From Xylaria sp. FL1777 (Eukaryota > Ascomycota > Sordariomycetes > Xylariales > Xylariaceae), in the NCBI GenBank assembly GCA_022578965.1, contig MU400636.1, positions 48,842 through 112,841 on the forward strand: a stretch of DNA of 64,000 bases, given 5' to 3'. Of this stretch, positions 13,487 to 25,649 are shown piece after piece; the first letter of the stretch is position 1, and each line of letters begins with the position of its first letter. The notes beneath the pieces are model-generated. The model had not been told where the DNA came from. It made no database searches and worked only from the letters and a program-made list of their open reading frames with translations. A program made the position numbers and the translations under genes.

Positions 13487-14592
13487 TGGGGTAGAGTTTG
13501 AGCGTGACAACCACGCATCTGATCTATCCAATCTATCCAAACGTGAACAATTAATCCCCCAGCCTATGATGAGAGCGCTCAGGATTTGCCCAGCTGGCAT
13601 AATTATGTCCCAAAATGCACTCCACGAAGCATGGTACCTGCAGCAGGTATTTGTATAATACCTATCTCGATAGGTACCTCCACCACCTCCACCGGGGCGG
13701 CCTGTACGCTGGGCGTAGGTATACAAAACTAGGTATACAAAACTGGAGCACATGCGGGCCGCGGCACCCACAATGCGGTTATACTAACCTAGATAGGCAG
13801 TCTGCGTCCTCGACGAAGGTATACTGGGCTTGGCGTACCATGTGTGTGGGAATTTCCCCCCTTCAATATCAATTCCAACACCCGAACAGTAACCAGAACA
13901 CGCATTCCTCTGTATCAGCCATTCGAGAAACCATCTCGATAAGACCATCATCCCAGGCTTCCTGCTTCAGGTCCCCCCCCGACGCCGTCCGATAACATTC
14001 GATCACCACCCCCCAAAAATACGCGCATCATCTTATGTATACCATCCTGGTGGATTGCTTCCTTGTGTCTTCGCACTCGTCGTCATCATCGTCGGCGCCG
14101 TCGTCATCACAGACTGGGACCTAAAACACCGCACTCGTGTGTCCCATGTGCATAGTAGAGCCACCCCAAGGCCTTGTTTTCTGTCGCCCGACGTGCAACA
14201 CATGCGCGAGTCGCACAGGTAAGCATCTAGACGAGCAGGAGTGGATATGGCAGCGAAAGGGCCCATAATATTTTGTTCTCAGACGCCGGACACACAGCAT
14301 TAGGGATGCCCTCCCTGTGCAGCAGCCCAAGCAGGTCGCCAGGTTGCTGCTTGGATGTCTTCCGGTAGGCGCTTTCTCTCTACACTCCGCGTCCGTACCA
14401 GATACCTGGTGCGAGAAGCATCAGGTATGTGCCGTGAGGGATGGGCAGCGCGCCACCACCGAGAGTGAGGGTGTGCATGGGTGGTTTCGCCGCTCTTCAA
14501 ATGAAAACAGCCTCACACACCACAGAGCTGCATAAAGCGGCTTCCAGATGACTAGACTCCGCTCCCTTACCAAATGCCGTGCCTAGACTCGA

Positions 14593-14625
14593 GTTCTGCT
14601 GTTCTGCTGTTCTGCTGTTCTGTCT
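14593..14625. repeat. 8-bp tandem repeat, about four copies
   Basis: The unit GTTCTGCT is repeated three times exactly, followed by one degenerate copy. It lies in a gene-free stretch and has no apparent function. Confidence 0.8.
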
Positions 14626-16562
14626 GAAACCCCTTATATTTCTGCCACCCCTAAACAGCTCTTGTTCCTTTCTGGGCACCACAGCTATTGCGGATTCCGT
14701 ACTGTATGCGAACCTAGAGCTATTACAGCTTTGTATTTACGCGTCAGCGTGTTCGTTGCGCGTGTTCGTCCTCATTCAAATGTTCTGGGTGGACTACTAC
14801 GTGTCGTGCACATGGGCTTGTCGCAGAAACTGCAGCCTCCCAAGCAGGGGCTGGCCCTCCCAGCTGACAGACTGATCGTGGCCGATCGGGTTTTCATGGC
14901 CATGGGTTCTCCAGACAAGTTGCAATGGCAGGCATGTTATGCGAGAAATTACCAGGGCTCAACGGTTAAGCGGGATCGTCGCCAGCCACAATACAACCCT
15001 ACAATGTATGAGTGCATCAAACATTTGCTAAGACACCTTCAGACTCCGGTATTCGTGACACTTTCGGCCAAGTTTCTAGGGATTGATTTTGGAAGAGGAT
15101 TTCAGACGACAGAATTTACGCAACCTGAATGCTAACGTGAAGACCCGCACGGCAGGAAATACGGCCTAGCAGAGTACCTCGCGGACTGATATGATCTAGC
15201 AGGCAAGATTCCAACCATGAGCAAGTGATGGCTTAATATCTCAACACAGAAGCATCTCCTCGACCGATCTTACCCAGAATTCATTTTACAGCCAGCCACT
15301 CAGGGTGGCGGCAGTGCCCCGGTGCAGACACCCGCATGACATTAAGATAGCTCCGGCATCTTCAAGCTGAATGTTACATTGACGTAAAATGAAGCTTTTG
15401 ACAGTTATTTTCATCTAGAAGAACAGTCTGGACTAGTCAATTCTGGGTCGGTATTCGCTGAGCTTGTTGACATACCTATAGTTCCAGAGTGATACGCTGG
15501 GACTTGTCAGCATTTATCCTTCAAGCCGTGGTACGTACTCTTGTGACTACTAGGAAAAGGGCATTCTCGACTCTATTAGATTGTTTGTTAATTTCTCACG
15601 TACTAAAGTCGCGTATCTGCTTATGACGTTCACTAATCTAACTTCTACAGAACTAGACCAGACTTCCCCTGAGCTGCACGTTCCTGATCAACTGTATGTG
15701 ACTTTTGGGTTGTCACAATGGGTTTTGTCCTACTTCCTGCTTCCTACATCAAATTACCTGCATAAGACGATTCGTTATCCGCGGTACTATAGTCTGGGAT
15801 GTCACATTGCGGCGATCTCGTGCTGTCGCTTCCGACGCAATCCCAGCTTGTCGTCTTCCTTTCTGTACTTTGCGATTAGTATAATGCCTTCCATTTCGCA
15901 TCGCTCCGAGTAAAAAATAAAAAAAGACCTACTATACTGACAAGAAACAAGCTTTTCGGGAAGAAGGCCTTCAATCCTGACGTGGATCTCTATGGTACCT
16001 TAGCTTATGTGCATATCGGTAGATGCGAGGAGTCTTCGTCTGCTTCTACTATAGAAAGTATCGGGCCGATGAGAGTCTTGAGACCTGATGCAATCCTGGG
16101 GATCTTGGCGTTAGTACAATACAAGGCTCGAACTTCTCCGATGACCACAACCTAGGCGCAATGTAACAACCAAGGATACCGCAGGCCAAATGTCGTGTTG
16201 ACTGTCGCTAGTTGTGCCGCGAACGCCATTGAATTTCTAAGGCTAATTCTACGAGAATCCCACGCAAAAACCGCTTCCCGCTCGTGCTACGACGGAAGAA
16301 GTGCTGCCCGTTTTGGAACGAAGCGGACGCGGGATGCGATTAGTTCACTGGCGGTTAATTATCTAAGTATTCGGGAACGCATTTTCGCAATGCTTCTTTA
16401 ATCAGTCGCGGGATTCTTAATCGACAGCTGGAAAACTTATAGTTACGCGCGCTGTTTGCTTCCTATTCGCTACCTCAAGTTTCAAACATCACACAGATGA
16501 ACCAAGCTGAAGAGCGCCACACACACGCAGTTCATCCGTCACCCTGCAGGGTCTACGGCTTG

Positions 16563-16584
16563 CCTGTTCCTGTTCCTGTTCCTG
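16563..16584. repeat. 6-bp tandem repeat CCTGTT
   Basis: Three full copies of CCTGTT plus CCTG, in gene-free DNA. Confidence 0.8.
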
Positions 16585-18337
16585 ACATCTCAGAGAATGA
16601 AATGTGAGCAGCACAACAGAATGCGGGGGATAGACGATCCGCTACACCCAGCCGGTTTCAGTGGACTTTTCTTTCGGTGCCATGCTCGGGTATAGCCTTT
16701 TTCCTTCGTCTAGAGAAGCCCAGCTTCCCCCACGTCTTGGGAGATCTGCGTCTCCATGATAAGCTGCAACGATAATTGAGGTATTCTTAAGGTCATGCGG
16801 GCCGTTTCGTCCCTATCTAAGCAAGGCATGAATAGCACTGGGCCTTAGCGATCCGCGAGTGGTAACGATCAAGGACCCAAAGAACCTGTCAGCTGATATT
16901 ATCTTGTCACTTCGTACCACATGTTAAACGCTTGGCCCTTCTGCCCTACGTAGATGGCTGCTTTCCGCTCATGATATCAGATCTTCTACCGCCTAACTTG
17001 GTGCGGATCAAGATCACCGGTTGAACCGGTAACGCAACGCCACAGCCGCCCTGCTTGAAAGCGTGATGAAGACCTCCAACAATCCGTTTTTGTCGTCCTA
17101 GCCAAATCTACGTTAATGCCTTTCCGTGTGCTACGCGCTGACGAACTTACAAGAATGACTTCGCGACCTATTACAGCGGACTAAAGCCCAGTCATTATAC
17201 TCTCATCAAACTCCTATAATTAAGGGTCATGAGGTGCCTCAGAGGATGAATTAAACTTGGAAATGTTCCGCTTCCCCTCGTCAACTTCTGACAGGCTGTT
17301 TGCTAATGGAGTATACTAGACCATATGAAGAGGCCCATCAACTCGAGCGAACGCGGGTGTGCTTCGGTCCACTTGTCTCCGAATTCCAGAAAGCGCGGTT
17401 CGAGTTCTGAAAACGCGTCTTAGATTCAGCCACGTCATCTGCGCGTCTGAACTTGAACTCGATTTGAGTCATTTGACCTCAGATCGTAGTTAGTAGAAGC
17501 GGGGGAGTCAAAACGTGCGGTCGTAAGTAAAGGCCTCTTACGTTTCAATATGGTGAAATAAGGCCGCTAGTGTGCCAAAGGCGCTCCGGACAGCTTGCTG
17601 GAGGCCTCAGTTGATTTCTACCGTACGGATAATGGTTGGCCCTGAGCGGTCCTTAGGTTCACGTATAAGTTTTATACCAGGGGGAAAGGCGCGGGGCCTT
17701 GCTCACTGGCCGCAATCCAAGGATATATCCGTTGTGCGAAGTCCCGGTAGATGTAGGCTCTCATAAGCCGGTTTTTACGTATTGCTCTAAGAATCGAACC
17801 GCAATACTATCCGTAGTCTGGTACCGCTCTACTCAGACTTTTCGACCAAGCCTCCCTATAAGCCACATATTGCGTGCAAGGAGGCGGCGCGATTCAATGC
17901 TTCCAAGACGTGATGCAAGGATATTCTAATATTGGTCTTATTAGTCGCTAGAGGAGCTGACAGTAAGCACCATGGATGGAGTTTCTGTATCTGATATACA
18001 GTAGACACATTAAACACGTAAACCTCCTACTTCCCTCGCGACACGAAAAGCTAGTATAATTATTCGTCTTCTACAGCTTCGCCTTGCTATTGAAGAATGT
18101 TTACTTATTTGTAACCACTGAATAATGAGCATACAGAATCCTCTCGGGCTTGTACAACTAATCAGCTTACTCGGTGGTTATTTGGCGTATATTATGTATC
18201 ATATACCCTAGTCTATAGTTTTGTCGCCATTTTTATCCCGATTTTCGATCATCTTTCGATTTTGTCGTACTTACAACCGCCCTTCCCTCGGCAGGAAGAA
18301 GACTCTGACATTGATCCTCCTGTTCACTCAAAATACT

Positions 18338-20560
18338 TTACAAAAGAGGCACAAAGGAGTGCTTACAGTGCGTTCCTTCGTCTCCTTCCTGGTTATCGGC
18401 CTCTTTACCATCTACATCTCCATCGGGCATCTCTCGTTCTGGATCTTCTGTAAAGCCCATCTCTGCAGCATAGGTAGTGTGTGGCTGCCACTTAGCCGAA
18501 GTACGGGGCGTCGTCTCCTCCAGCATCTTGTCAACTTGCTCGAGCGTGAGGCCCTTGGTTTCCGGTATGAGAAACCATGTGAAGACGAACGCTGTAGCGC
18601 ACAAGCTGCCCCAAATGTAGAAGACTTTGGCGCCGAGGTTGCCTTTGTCCTTGTCTACCATATAAGGCGTGATCAGACCGATGACGAAATTCCACAACCC
18701 TGAAATTCAAACGCAGTTAGTGAAATGACGTTTAGTTCGAGTCATCGAGGACCCAAGATTGTTTTTGTAATCTAACTCGTTGGCCATCACTCACAATTGC
18801 TTGCTGTAGATAGCCCAACCCCTCGAGCTCTTATGGGAAGCGAAAATATCTCCCCAATCAGGACCCAAGAACCGGGGCCCCAAGTGCTCGCAAAGAAGAA
18901 TATAAAGACGCAGATGAAGGTAATCATAACCGAGAGCGCCGCCGGGGAATTCGTGACCGTGCCGACGATAGCGACAATGAACTGGCAGATCGTCATGCCG
19001 AACGCCCCCCAGAGGAAAAGTGGTCGACGCCCTACTTTCTCAATGGCCCAGAAGGAGATAGGCGTCGAGAATACGTTGACGAGTGTCGTAATGAGAGAGA
19101 TTAGAAATGGATCCTGGATAGTTCCTAGGTCTTGGAAACTGCTTCCTTATTAGTTTAAGGTTACATTTGTAGATACATACCTTTTGTGGTGCCATGATGC
19201 CTTAGACATGGACGCCGGCCGAAAATCATCTCAGATAGAATAAAGATTTCTATTATAAAAAAAGGTTTTAGGACCTACTATGAAGAGTCAGCTTCATCTT
19301 CAAGATAGTTTTATTGTAATACTTCATAATTTGGGACGGATTGTACGTACCAAAGTGGTTCCGAAATAGAAGACGAAGTTGACCCCAGTCCTGCGTATAT
19401 AGAAACGTGTCAGTTAAGCTCTTCACGTTTAGCAATATTATAAAACCTGCTAGATCATACGAGAAAAGAAGACTAAGGGGTCGGGTACGGGAGGGTTTGA
19501 TACACACCATTGGGACATCATCTGAAGAGAAGTTCCAAGGATGGTGCGTCGAAGATTACTGGACCCTTCCTTCAAAGAGCCACGGCCACATGCGAGCCAT
19601 GTGCTCCAGTAACCACCTGCAGGCATGAGCGAACGCTCGTGCTCATAATTAGCAATGATCTCAGCAAGCTCGTCCTTCACAAAGTCGCTCGTGACAGCTT
19701 GACCACGGAGTTGAGACAAAGAGTCGGCGGCACGATCAAGTTCTCCTCTGCGGACGTAGAACCTCGGCGACTCCGGAAGGAAAGACAGACCGATAGCGAG
19801 AACCAAAGCCCATATCATCTGAATAGCAATGGGAATTCGATAGGAGCTGCTATCGTCACGGTTCTGGGTTGCGTAGTCGATCGCGGAAGCGAGCAATAGA
19901 CCTTGAAGAGTGAGAAAGGCTTAGAAGACAACACTCATTAAGAAAAGACAGGACACGGTTGAAATTAGTAGGCTTACCAACAGTAATGCAGAACTGGTAT
20001 CCCGACACGATTGCTCCACGGACTTTTCGGGGTGCGATTTCAGACATGTATAGGATGAGTATTGCGCTCACGCCTCCAACACCTAGGCCAGAGACAACAC
20101 GACCGATGACAAGGAGAGAAAGCCCAGCGGAAGCCATTTGGAAAACGACTCCTACAAGGAAGACCGCGCAGCTTCCGAGGACAGTGGTTCGCCGGCCGAA
20201 TAAGTCAGCAAAGTCACTGGCAACGAGCGCCCCTTGAATAACAATAATGATCAACAAACCATACTATAACTAATCACAAGATTGAATGGATGATAGAGAA
20301 CACGTACCGATGAACGTGCCAAGTGATAAAACCGACGTGATGATTGCCTTGGAAGCCCCTGTCAGACTTGTAGCATCCGGGCCCTCGATTTGCTTGATGA
20401 AATACGGCATCCCCATGACACCGTTGATATAGCCGCTATCGTAGCCGAAGAAGATTCCTCCGAATGCCGAGAAGGCACACATAAGGTACGACTTTATAGT
20501 GACGGGCGCCTCGACTCGGTCCAGGTTGGCCGAACCTATGATGACCGTACGATCGGACAT
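18338..20560 (-). CDS. MFS sugar transporter, six or seven exons
   Basis: Hexose/monosaccharide transporter of the major facilitator superfamily, expected in the plasma membrane with 12 membrane helices. Clear exons are 20560-20308, 20232-19978, 19901-19508, 19390-19351, 19138-18795 and 18699-18338. Family signatures appear in order: FGYDSGYINGVMG in helix 1; DFADLFGRRTT in the loop after helix 2; RVVSGLGVGG in helix 4; LPESPRFYVRRG; TGVNFVFYFGTT in helix 7; KVGRRPLFLWGA; and PETKGLTLEQVD at the end of helix 12. The C-terminal tail is hydrophilic and acidic. Joining 19351 directly to 19138 breaks the frame. A 20-nt exon at 19200-19181, flanked by AG and GTATGT, restores it and gives about 555 residues. 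The Asp-Phe-Ala-Asp loop departs slightly from the usual Gly-Asp form. Substrate and affinity cannot be told from sequence alone. Confidence 0.9.
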
Positions 20561-21769
20561 TGTTCGCAGCTCGACTTGTTCAGTCGGATAATATGGTGAT
20601 CAGCGTCGTCTGAACGTAACATGGCAATATTCTCAGAGTCTTAATGTTAACAGTCTAGATGAATATTTCATAGGGCGTAGGAAGGATATAAGTTAGGTTG
20701 GTACGTGTATAGGTTTGGATATAGATAGGGTCGGTGTATATAGGGAGGGATGCAACACGAATATTTTGAAATAAATCTAGTGAAATCAAAGTTTTGAAGC
20801 TCGTTTCGGATTCGTCGGAGAAATCACGGCAAGTGCGTAGAAATGTGCCCTGGACGCGAGATGGAGGAAAGATCACTTGCCTCTGGATGAGCACTTAGTA
20901 GAAGATTATATGTGGCAGGAATCACCTATCCTAAATAATTATGTTCAGTTATGCACCTCATACCCCTTAGGATCAGACACGTCCTATTCAAACTTAGACT
21001 CGAACGCGATGTAGTTAAGAAACTCCGAATTGGAACGCTACTAAACTTCACGAGAATTATATGAATTTGCCTTCTAGGCTTGCCTAATATCTCACTTTAT
21101 TTCGTTTTTCAGGCGGGAGGACGCTATAGGCAACCTAGGTAGGTATAATGGGTTGATCCTTATCAAGATGTCTAGTGCGCGACGCTTGCCCTGTCCTTGC
21201 ACCCAGTTATACATACATAATAGAGTCAGTAATAGCTACACAGTTACAACCTAGGTAGGTATTTTTGCTGAAAGGATTGGGATTTATATCTCTACTTTAG
21301 TGTTAACTCCCAGTTTCGCAGCAGAATAAAACCAAGTCGGGCGGGTAACAGACAGAATACTTTGAATTCTCTTGAGAAGATGAGTGTATACTTGGATTGG
21401 GTGAATAACATACAATACACACTAAACATAACACACGAGTACAATTATCATAGGAGGTTCATATTTACGGCTAACGTGCCGTAGCACTGCATTATTTGTA
21501 CATCGATTCAAAGTACATGAACTCCGAATATGCAAGGGATGTTGTTGTTGCGTGTGACCCTACAGTGCCCTCCCTCGTCTGAATTTTACAACGCCACTTG
21601 GATATAATCAGGGAATCCCAAATCTGTCCACCAGAAACACCGAGCAAAATGCACGATACCGAAATCTCGCTTCCATATCAAATCCTAGTCGAAACAAAAC
21701 GGGTATTGAGTCAAACGGCCGACCTCGAGACACTCATTACTCAATTATCTCATGTGAATGCAAGACAGC
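20561..21769. other. Intergenic: promoter of the transporter and 3' side of Cyk3
   Basis: No gene is seen. It contains two copies of the CCTAGGTAGGTA motif, near 21134 and 21250. No convincing open frame or RNA gene is present. Confidence 0.6.
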
Positions 21770-24700
21770 TCAACCCACGCACACCCACTCCGCGAAAACG
21801 CACCACCGAGCGGTGCGATCCGCTAGCACGAGGCCGCGCCAAACGCCACGCTCCGAGCATTTGATGATCGTCTCCCATGTACCTCCGTCGCTCACCTCGT
21901 CTTCGCCGTTGAAGTTGCGCCCGCCGACTCCGATCCCTCTTCGCTCTTCTTTTCTCATTAATCTCAGGATCTTACCGCCCGGGGTTTGGATCGCTAGTTT
22001 AGCTGGCTTTTTGCCTGCTATGCTTCCGGTTGCTGAGCTAGGGGCTGACGCCGCGGCACTGCTGGTCATGCTCATAGCACTGGCTGGCCGCGCGAAGGGA
22101 ACTGGACTCGTACCACCTGGGTTGCTAGAGGCAATGTTGCCCGTGCTAGATGGATGCTGCCGGATGGCAAAGACGAACGTGTTGTTCAAAGCAAGCCGCT
22201 GGCATTGTGGTTGTACAACGTAGATATCGTGACGTTGGGCATGAGGCGTTGGGTGACGTGTCACGAACTCATAAGGCGGATTCTCGCCGGTGTGGATAAT
22301 AGGGAGGGCGAAGGCGAGAGGATGTGGAATATCCTTGATGCTATGCATAAGACCCCTCTTGCCAGCATAAACCTTCAGGATACCTGTGCCCTCGTCTCCT
22401 GGTAAGAGCGCTTTTACCGTGTACCGTTTTACACCGTTGTACCATTCCGCTTGGGCCAGAGCCCGCTTTTTAACCACTTCACCACTCTCAAAGAAGTCTC
22501 CGTCCGAATCACGCGAATATGCTCGAACCTCAACTTCTCCGGCTATCTCAACATCCTCCGGCACGTTGAATTTTATATGTAGCATTTCCAAGTCCTCAAT
22601 TCGGGTCAGCGACGTGTTGAAGTCAACCATGCCTATGCTATTTTTGAAGTAGGGCGGACAAGCACCCGGCAAATTTAACAGGGTCTCATGGGCCACAGGT
22701 GGGCAGATATGCTGTTGCGCATGGTGTTCAGGAATATGCGTCCAGCAAAGCTCCGTGGGTCTAGTCAGGAACCACCAGAACTCTGCGGTCCCACTGCTAG
22801 CGTTCGAATAAAGACCACGGCGAGGGTTAGAAGGGCTCGCGAGACAACAATCCATTATACGCCATTCATTGTCGACGAGTACAGCGTTCCACCAATGATT
22901 CGGCCGGGGCATAATATGAGTTTCGGGCACTTCACCGGGTGTCTTTAGGTAACCCCGAACTATCTCAGAGTGAATGCCAATAGCAGCGCACATCTCATGT
23001 ACTAGAACGGCATACTCTTCGGCGCATCCGCGCCTCGTCTGGATAACTCGTCGCGTGTCAACTTCGCCTTCAAAGTCTTCTTCCCAGGTGACCTGCTCAG
23101 CAACCCAGACAAAAATGGCACGCAGGCGTTGGACATCGCTTCTATACGGGCGACAAACGTAAGTTGTTGCGAGGGTTACTGACGTCGTCATAGGTGGTAA
23201 GCTGCTGACAAATCGCGAGTTTTTGTCAACTTGGCTAAGATTGAGACCTTGGTAATTGATCGGTTCTCGAACTGGAAGTCCATCTGCGCCCTCGTCTCCC
23301 TCGACGCTCCCGTAGAGTTCGTCGACAGGGTCTATCGCGGGGTAATCCATCATCTGGCAACGATCACGTCGCTCGTTGCGCTCATTCTTGCTCAAAGTAT
23401 TAGACCTATTCACATCACGCCGGATTTGGACCCAATCTATGCCACTATCGAGTCCCATATCACGAGCAGCATCTCGGCCCAAGTTTGTCGTGCTGAGACC
23501 ACCCGCAATTGCTGTGATGCCATCAGGTCCCGAGCGCTTGGTGGGAGACGAATGTAACGATGCAGTACCGGTCGCTATACTACTTCGACCGGAAGCGACG
23601 CCAGTTTTTGTTGCATCCAATATTCTTTTGATGAAATTCGCCTTCTTCGGTTTTGTCTCTGCTGGTTGTACAAGGCCCCCAACAGCAGCAATGCCCATTT
23701 CGCTAAAGCCGGCTTGTGACTTAGGTCTCATCGCAGATGTTGAGTGGCTTGGATGGTAGGAAACACCGGTAAATGGCGTTGTAGGCCGATTCGGGTCCCA
23801 GTCTTCATCGCCGTCTCTAAAGTCCAAGAAACTTCGCGCTCGAGTCTTCCTTGCCAAACTGCCTGCACTTGTAGCACTTATCCCACCAGCCGAAGTGCCG
23901 CTCATTAGACTACGATTGGTGCTTTGTGTGTTGGTGCTAGTCGTTGTTGTGCTACTATGATTGCCAGAAGAAGCGTTTGTTGAGTTCGTCTTTGTAGTCG
24001 CGGTTCTGCCTATAAACCCAACTTCATAAGACGACTTCTGCTTTCGCAAACTGCGCTCCTTACGAGGATGATCACCCATTGAAGATTTTGGTCGGCTGAT
24101 CTGATGACTCTTGAGCGGCGGAGGTGGCGGAGGATCCACATCACGGCCGACGGATCCCATACTTGAGCTATGCTGATGCATCTTCCGGAGCCGGGTCTCC
24201 ATTCTTTCTACATAATTATCCAGCTGAGGAAGCGGGTGTTCGTCTTTGTATCCACTGTGAACCGTGTTCTCTTGTGACGACTCAGGACCGCCACCATATG
24301 ACTCATAACCGGAATCTTGGTGCGCCAGGCCCATTGAGGTCTGAGGCCTTGTCTGCTTCTTTCGGGACCGGCGATGAACCAGGTCGAAGGATTCTGGCGA
24401 CCATGGATCGAAAGACGGCTCAGGAGATCCGCTCTGCCGCGGCACACCCAGTGCATCTAGTTGTTCAATTACACCATCCATAGCCTCACGTAGGGGAGAA
24501 GGAGTGAAGCCGGCACCTGCAGGAGATGGTGGTACTGGTGAAACTGCGCGCGGCGTAAGATATCCTTGCTGACGAGGCCGATCGTCATAGGAGGCATTCG
24601 AATTTCCTCTAGTAATCAGGCTGCGATGAGGGGGCGGGGCAGGTGGGGGAGGTGACTCTCGCTCTGCCCCTGGCCGATAGGGTCTGAAGCTAAACGAAGG

Positions 24701-25649
24701 AGCAGGAGATGGCGCTCTCGATTCATATGTCTGCGCCGGCGGAAGTGCGGGTGAGGGCGCTCGATGGTGGTGGCTGGGCGCATGAGGTGGAGCGGGCGAG
24801 GGAGTTCGCTGATTATAGCTAGAGACACGTGGTGGGGCTGGGGAGGGAGCTCGATCGTGATAGGAACTAGCAAGAGGTGCTGGAGAGGGAGCTCGCGAAT
24901 CATAAGAACCAACCAGAGGTGCGGGTGAGGGAGCTCTGTGGTTGTACTCAAGCATACGCGGCGGTGCTGGAGAGGGAGCTCGAGCGTGGTAGGAACCAAC
25001 AAGAGGCGCTGGCGAGGGAGCTCGAGAATGATAAGAACCTACTAGAGGTGCTGGTGAGGGACCACGTTGGTATGCATGATGAGGTGCGGGCGACGGCGCC
25101 CTCGGCGCATATTCACGAGTCTCTGGAGGCGTAGGAGCATGACCAGGCCTTTCACGGACGCTATTACGGAACGAACTGGTAGAATCTTTCCTGGGCGGCG
25201 TAAAGGAAGGCTGCCGTATGATTTCGGGTTGTTTTGCCGTTGTGTAATGAGGCGCTTTCGCATATGCTTCGAAGGGTTTACGGAAAGGTTTCGACTTTGC
25301 CTTTTGCAGACTGCTGGTTGGACTTGGCGTGTTGCTCGAGGTCAATGGGCTTATCGACCTACTGATGGGTCGAAAATCATCGGGCAACACCTCGACGAAG
25401 TTGGACGGGAAGACACCAACAGTCTTGTTGCGCCGTAACCTTCCGGTCCACCACGAGCCGTCGCCGGCATTCAGACATTCGATCAAGTCCCCTTCGATGA
25501 ATCCCAGATCTCGTGAAGACTACCACACAGAGCTCGTCAGCACACCGCCTTTTGACTTGAATATAAATACTAACCTCTCCTCCCCATGAATAGACAGCTC
25601 TGCACCAGCACGGGAACCGTGTGGGCAAGGGCGGTGGTGCTGGGACCAT
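21770..25649 (-). CDS. CYK3: Cyk3-like cytokinesis protein, SH3 plus transglutaminase-like domain
   Basis: Predicted cytokinesis protein of about 1274 residues, from exons 25649-25575 and 25519-21770. Cyk3 proteins act at the division site with the actomyosin ring and septum synthesis. An N-terminal SH3 domain covers about residues 16-70 (AVYSWGGE, DLGFIEGDLIECLNAGDGSWW, GVFPSNFVEVLP), and the intron lies inside it. A Ser/Pro-rich middle follows with ten copies of a PSPAP unit. The transglutaminase-like domain lies near residues 820-950. In that domain TRRGCAEEYA marks the nucleophile region, NHWWNAV the His (about residue 900) and WRIMDCC the Asp. The Cys sits one place off the usual G-x-C-x-x-Y-A spacing, so activity is doubtful. 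Known Cyk3 proteins are also described as lacking a full triad. The gene diverges from the kinase at 27529. Confidence 0.92.
24690..25115 (-). repeat. Imperfect tandem repeat encoding PSPAP units in Cyk3
   Basis: Ten successive coding units begin RAPSPAP (variants RGPSPAP, RTPSPAP, RAPSPAL), each with a variable 5-8 residue tail such as LVGSYHS. Spacing is 36-51 bp. The repetition also creates misleading open frames on the plus strand. Proline-rich units like these could bind SH3 domains; that is inference. Confidence 0.85.

Larger units (their letters stand above)
12301..18337. other. Long gene-poor stretch, part 2
   Basis: No gene could be supported. The stretch holds a polypyrimidine tract beside a CCAAT-type site (13298-13360), a short open frame after it, and small tandem repeats near 14593 and 16563. 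Frames of up to 157 codons (for example 14662-15135) lack motifs and have biased Cys/Leu content typical of chance frames. Confidence 0.4.

Noticed and set aside
14662..15135. 157-codon frame on the plus strand
   Set aside because: Overlaps another frame of similar length, has no motif and no plausible upstream exon.
24877..25134. Plus-strand frames across the Cyk3 repeat
   Set aside because: They mirror the PSPAP repeat on the opposite strand and have no independent support.
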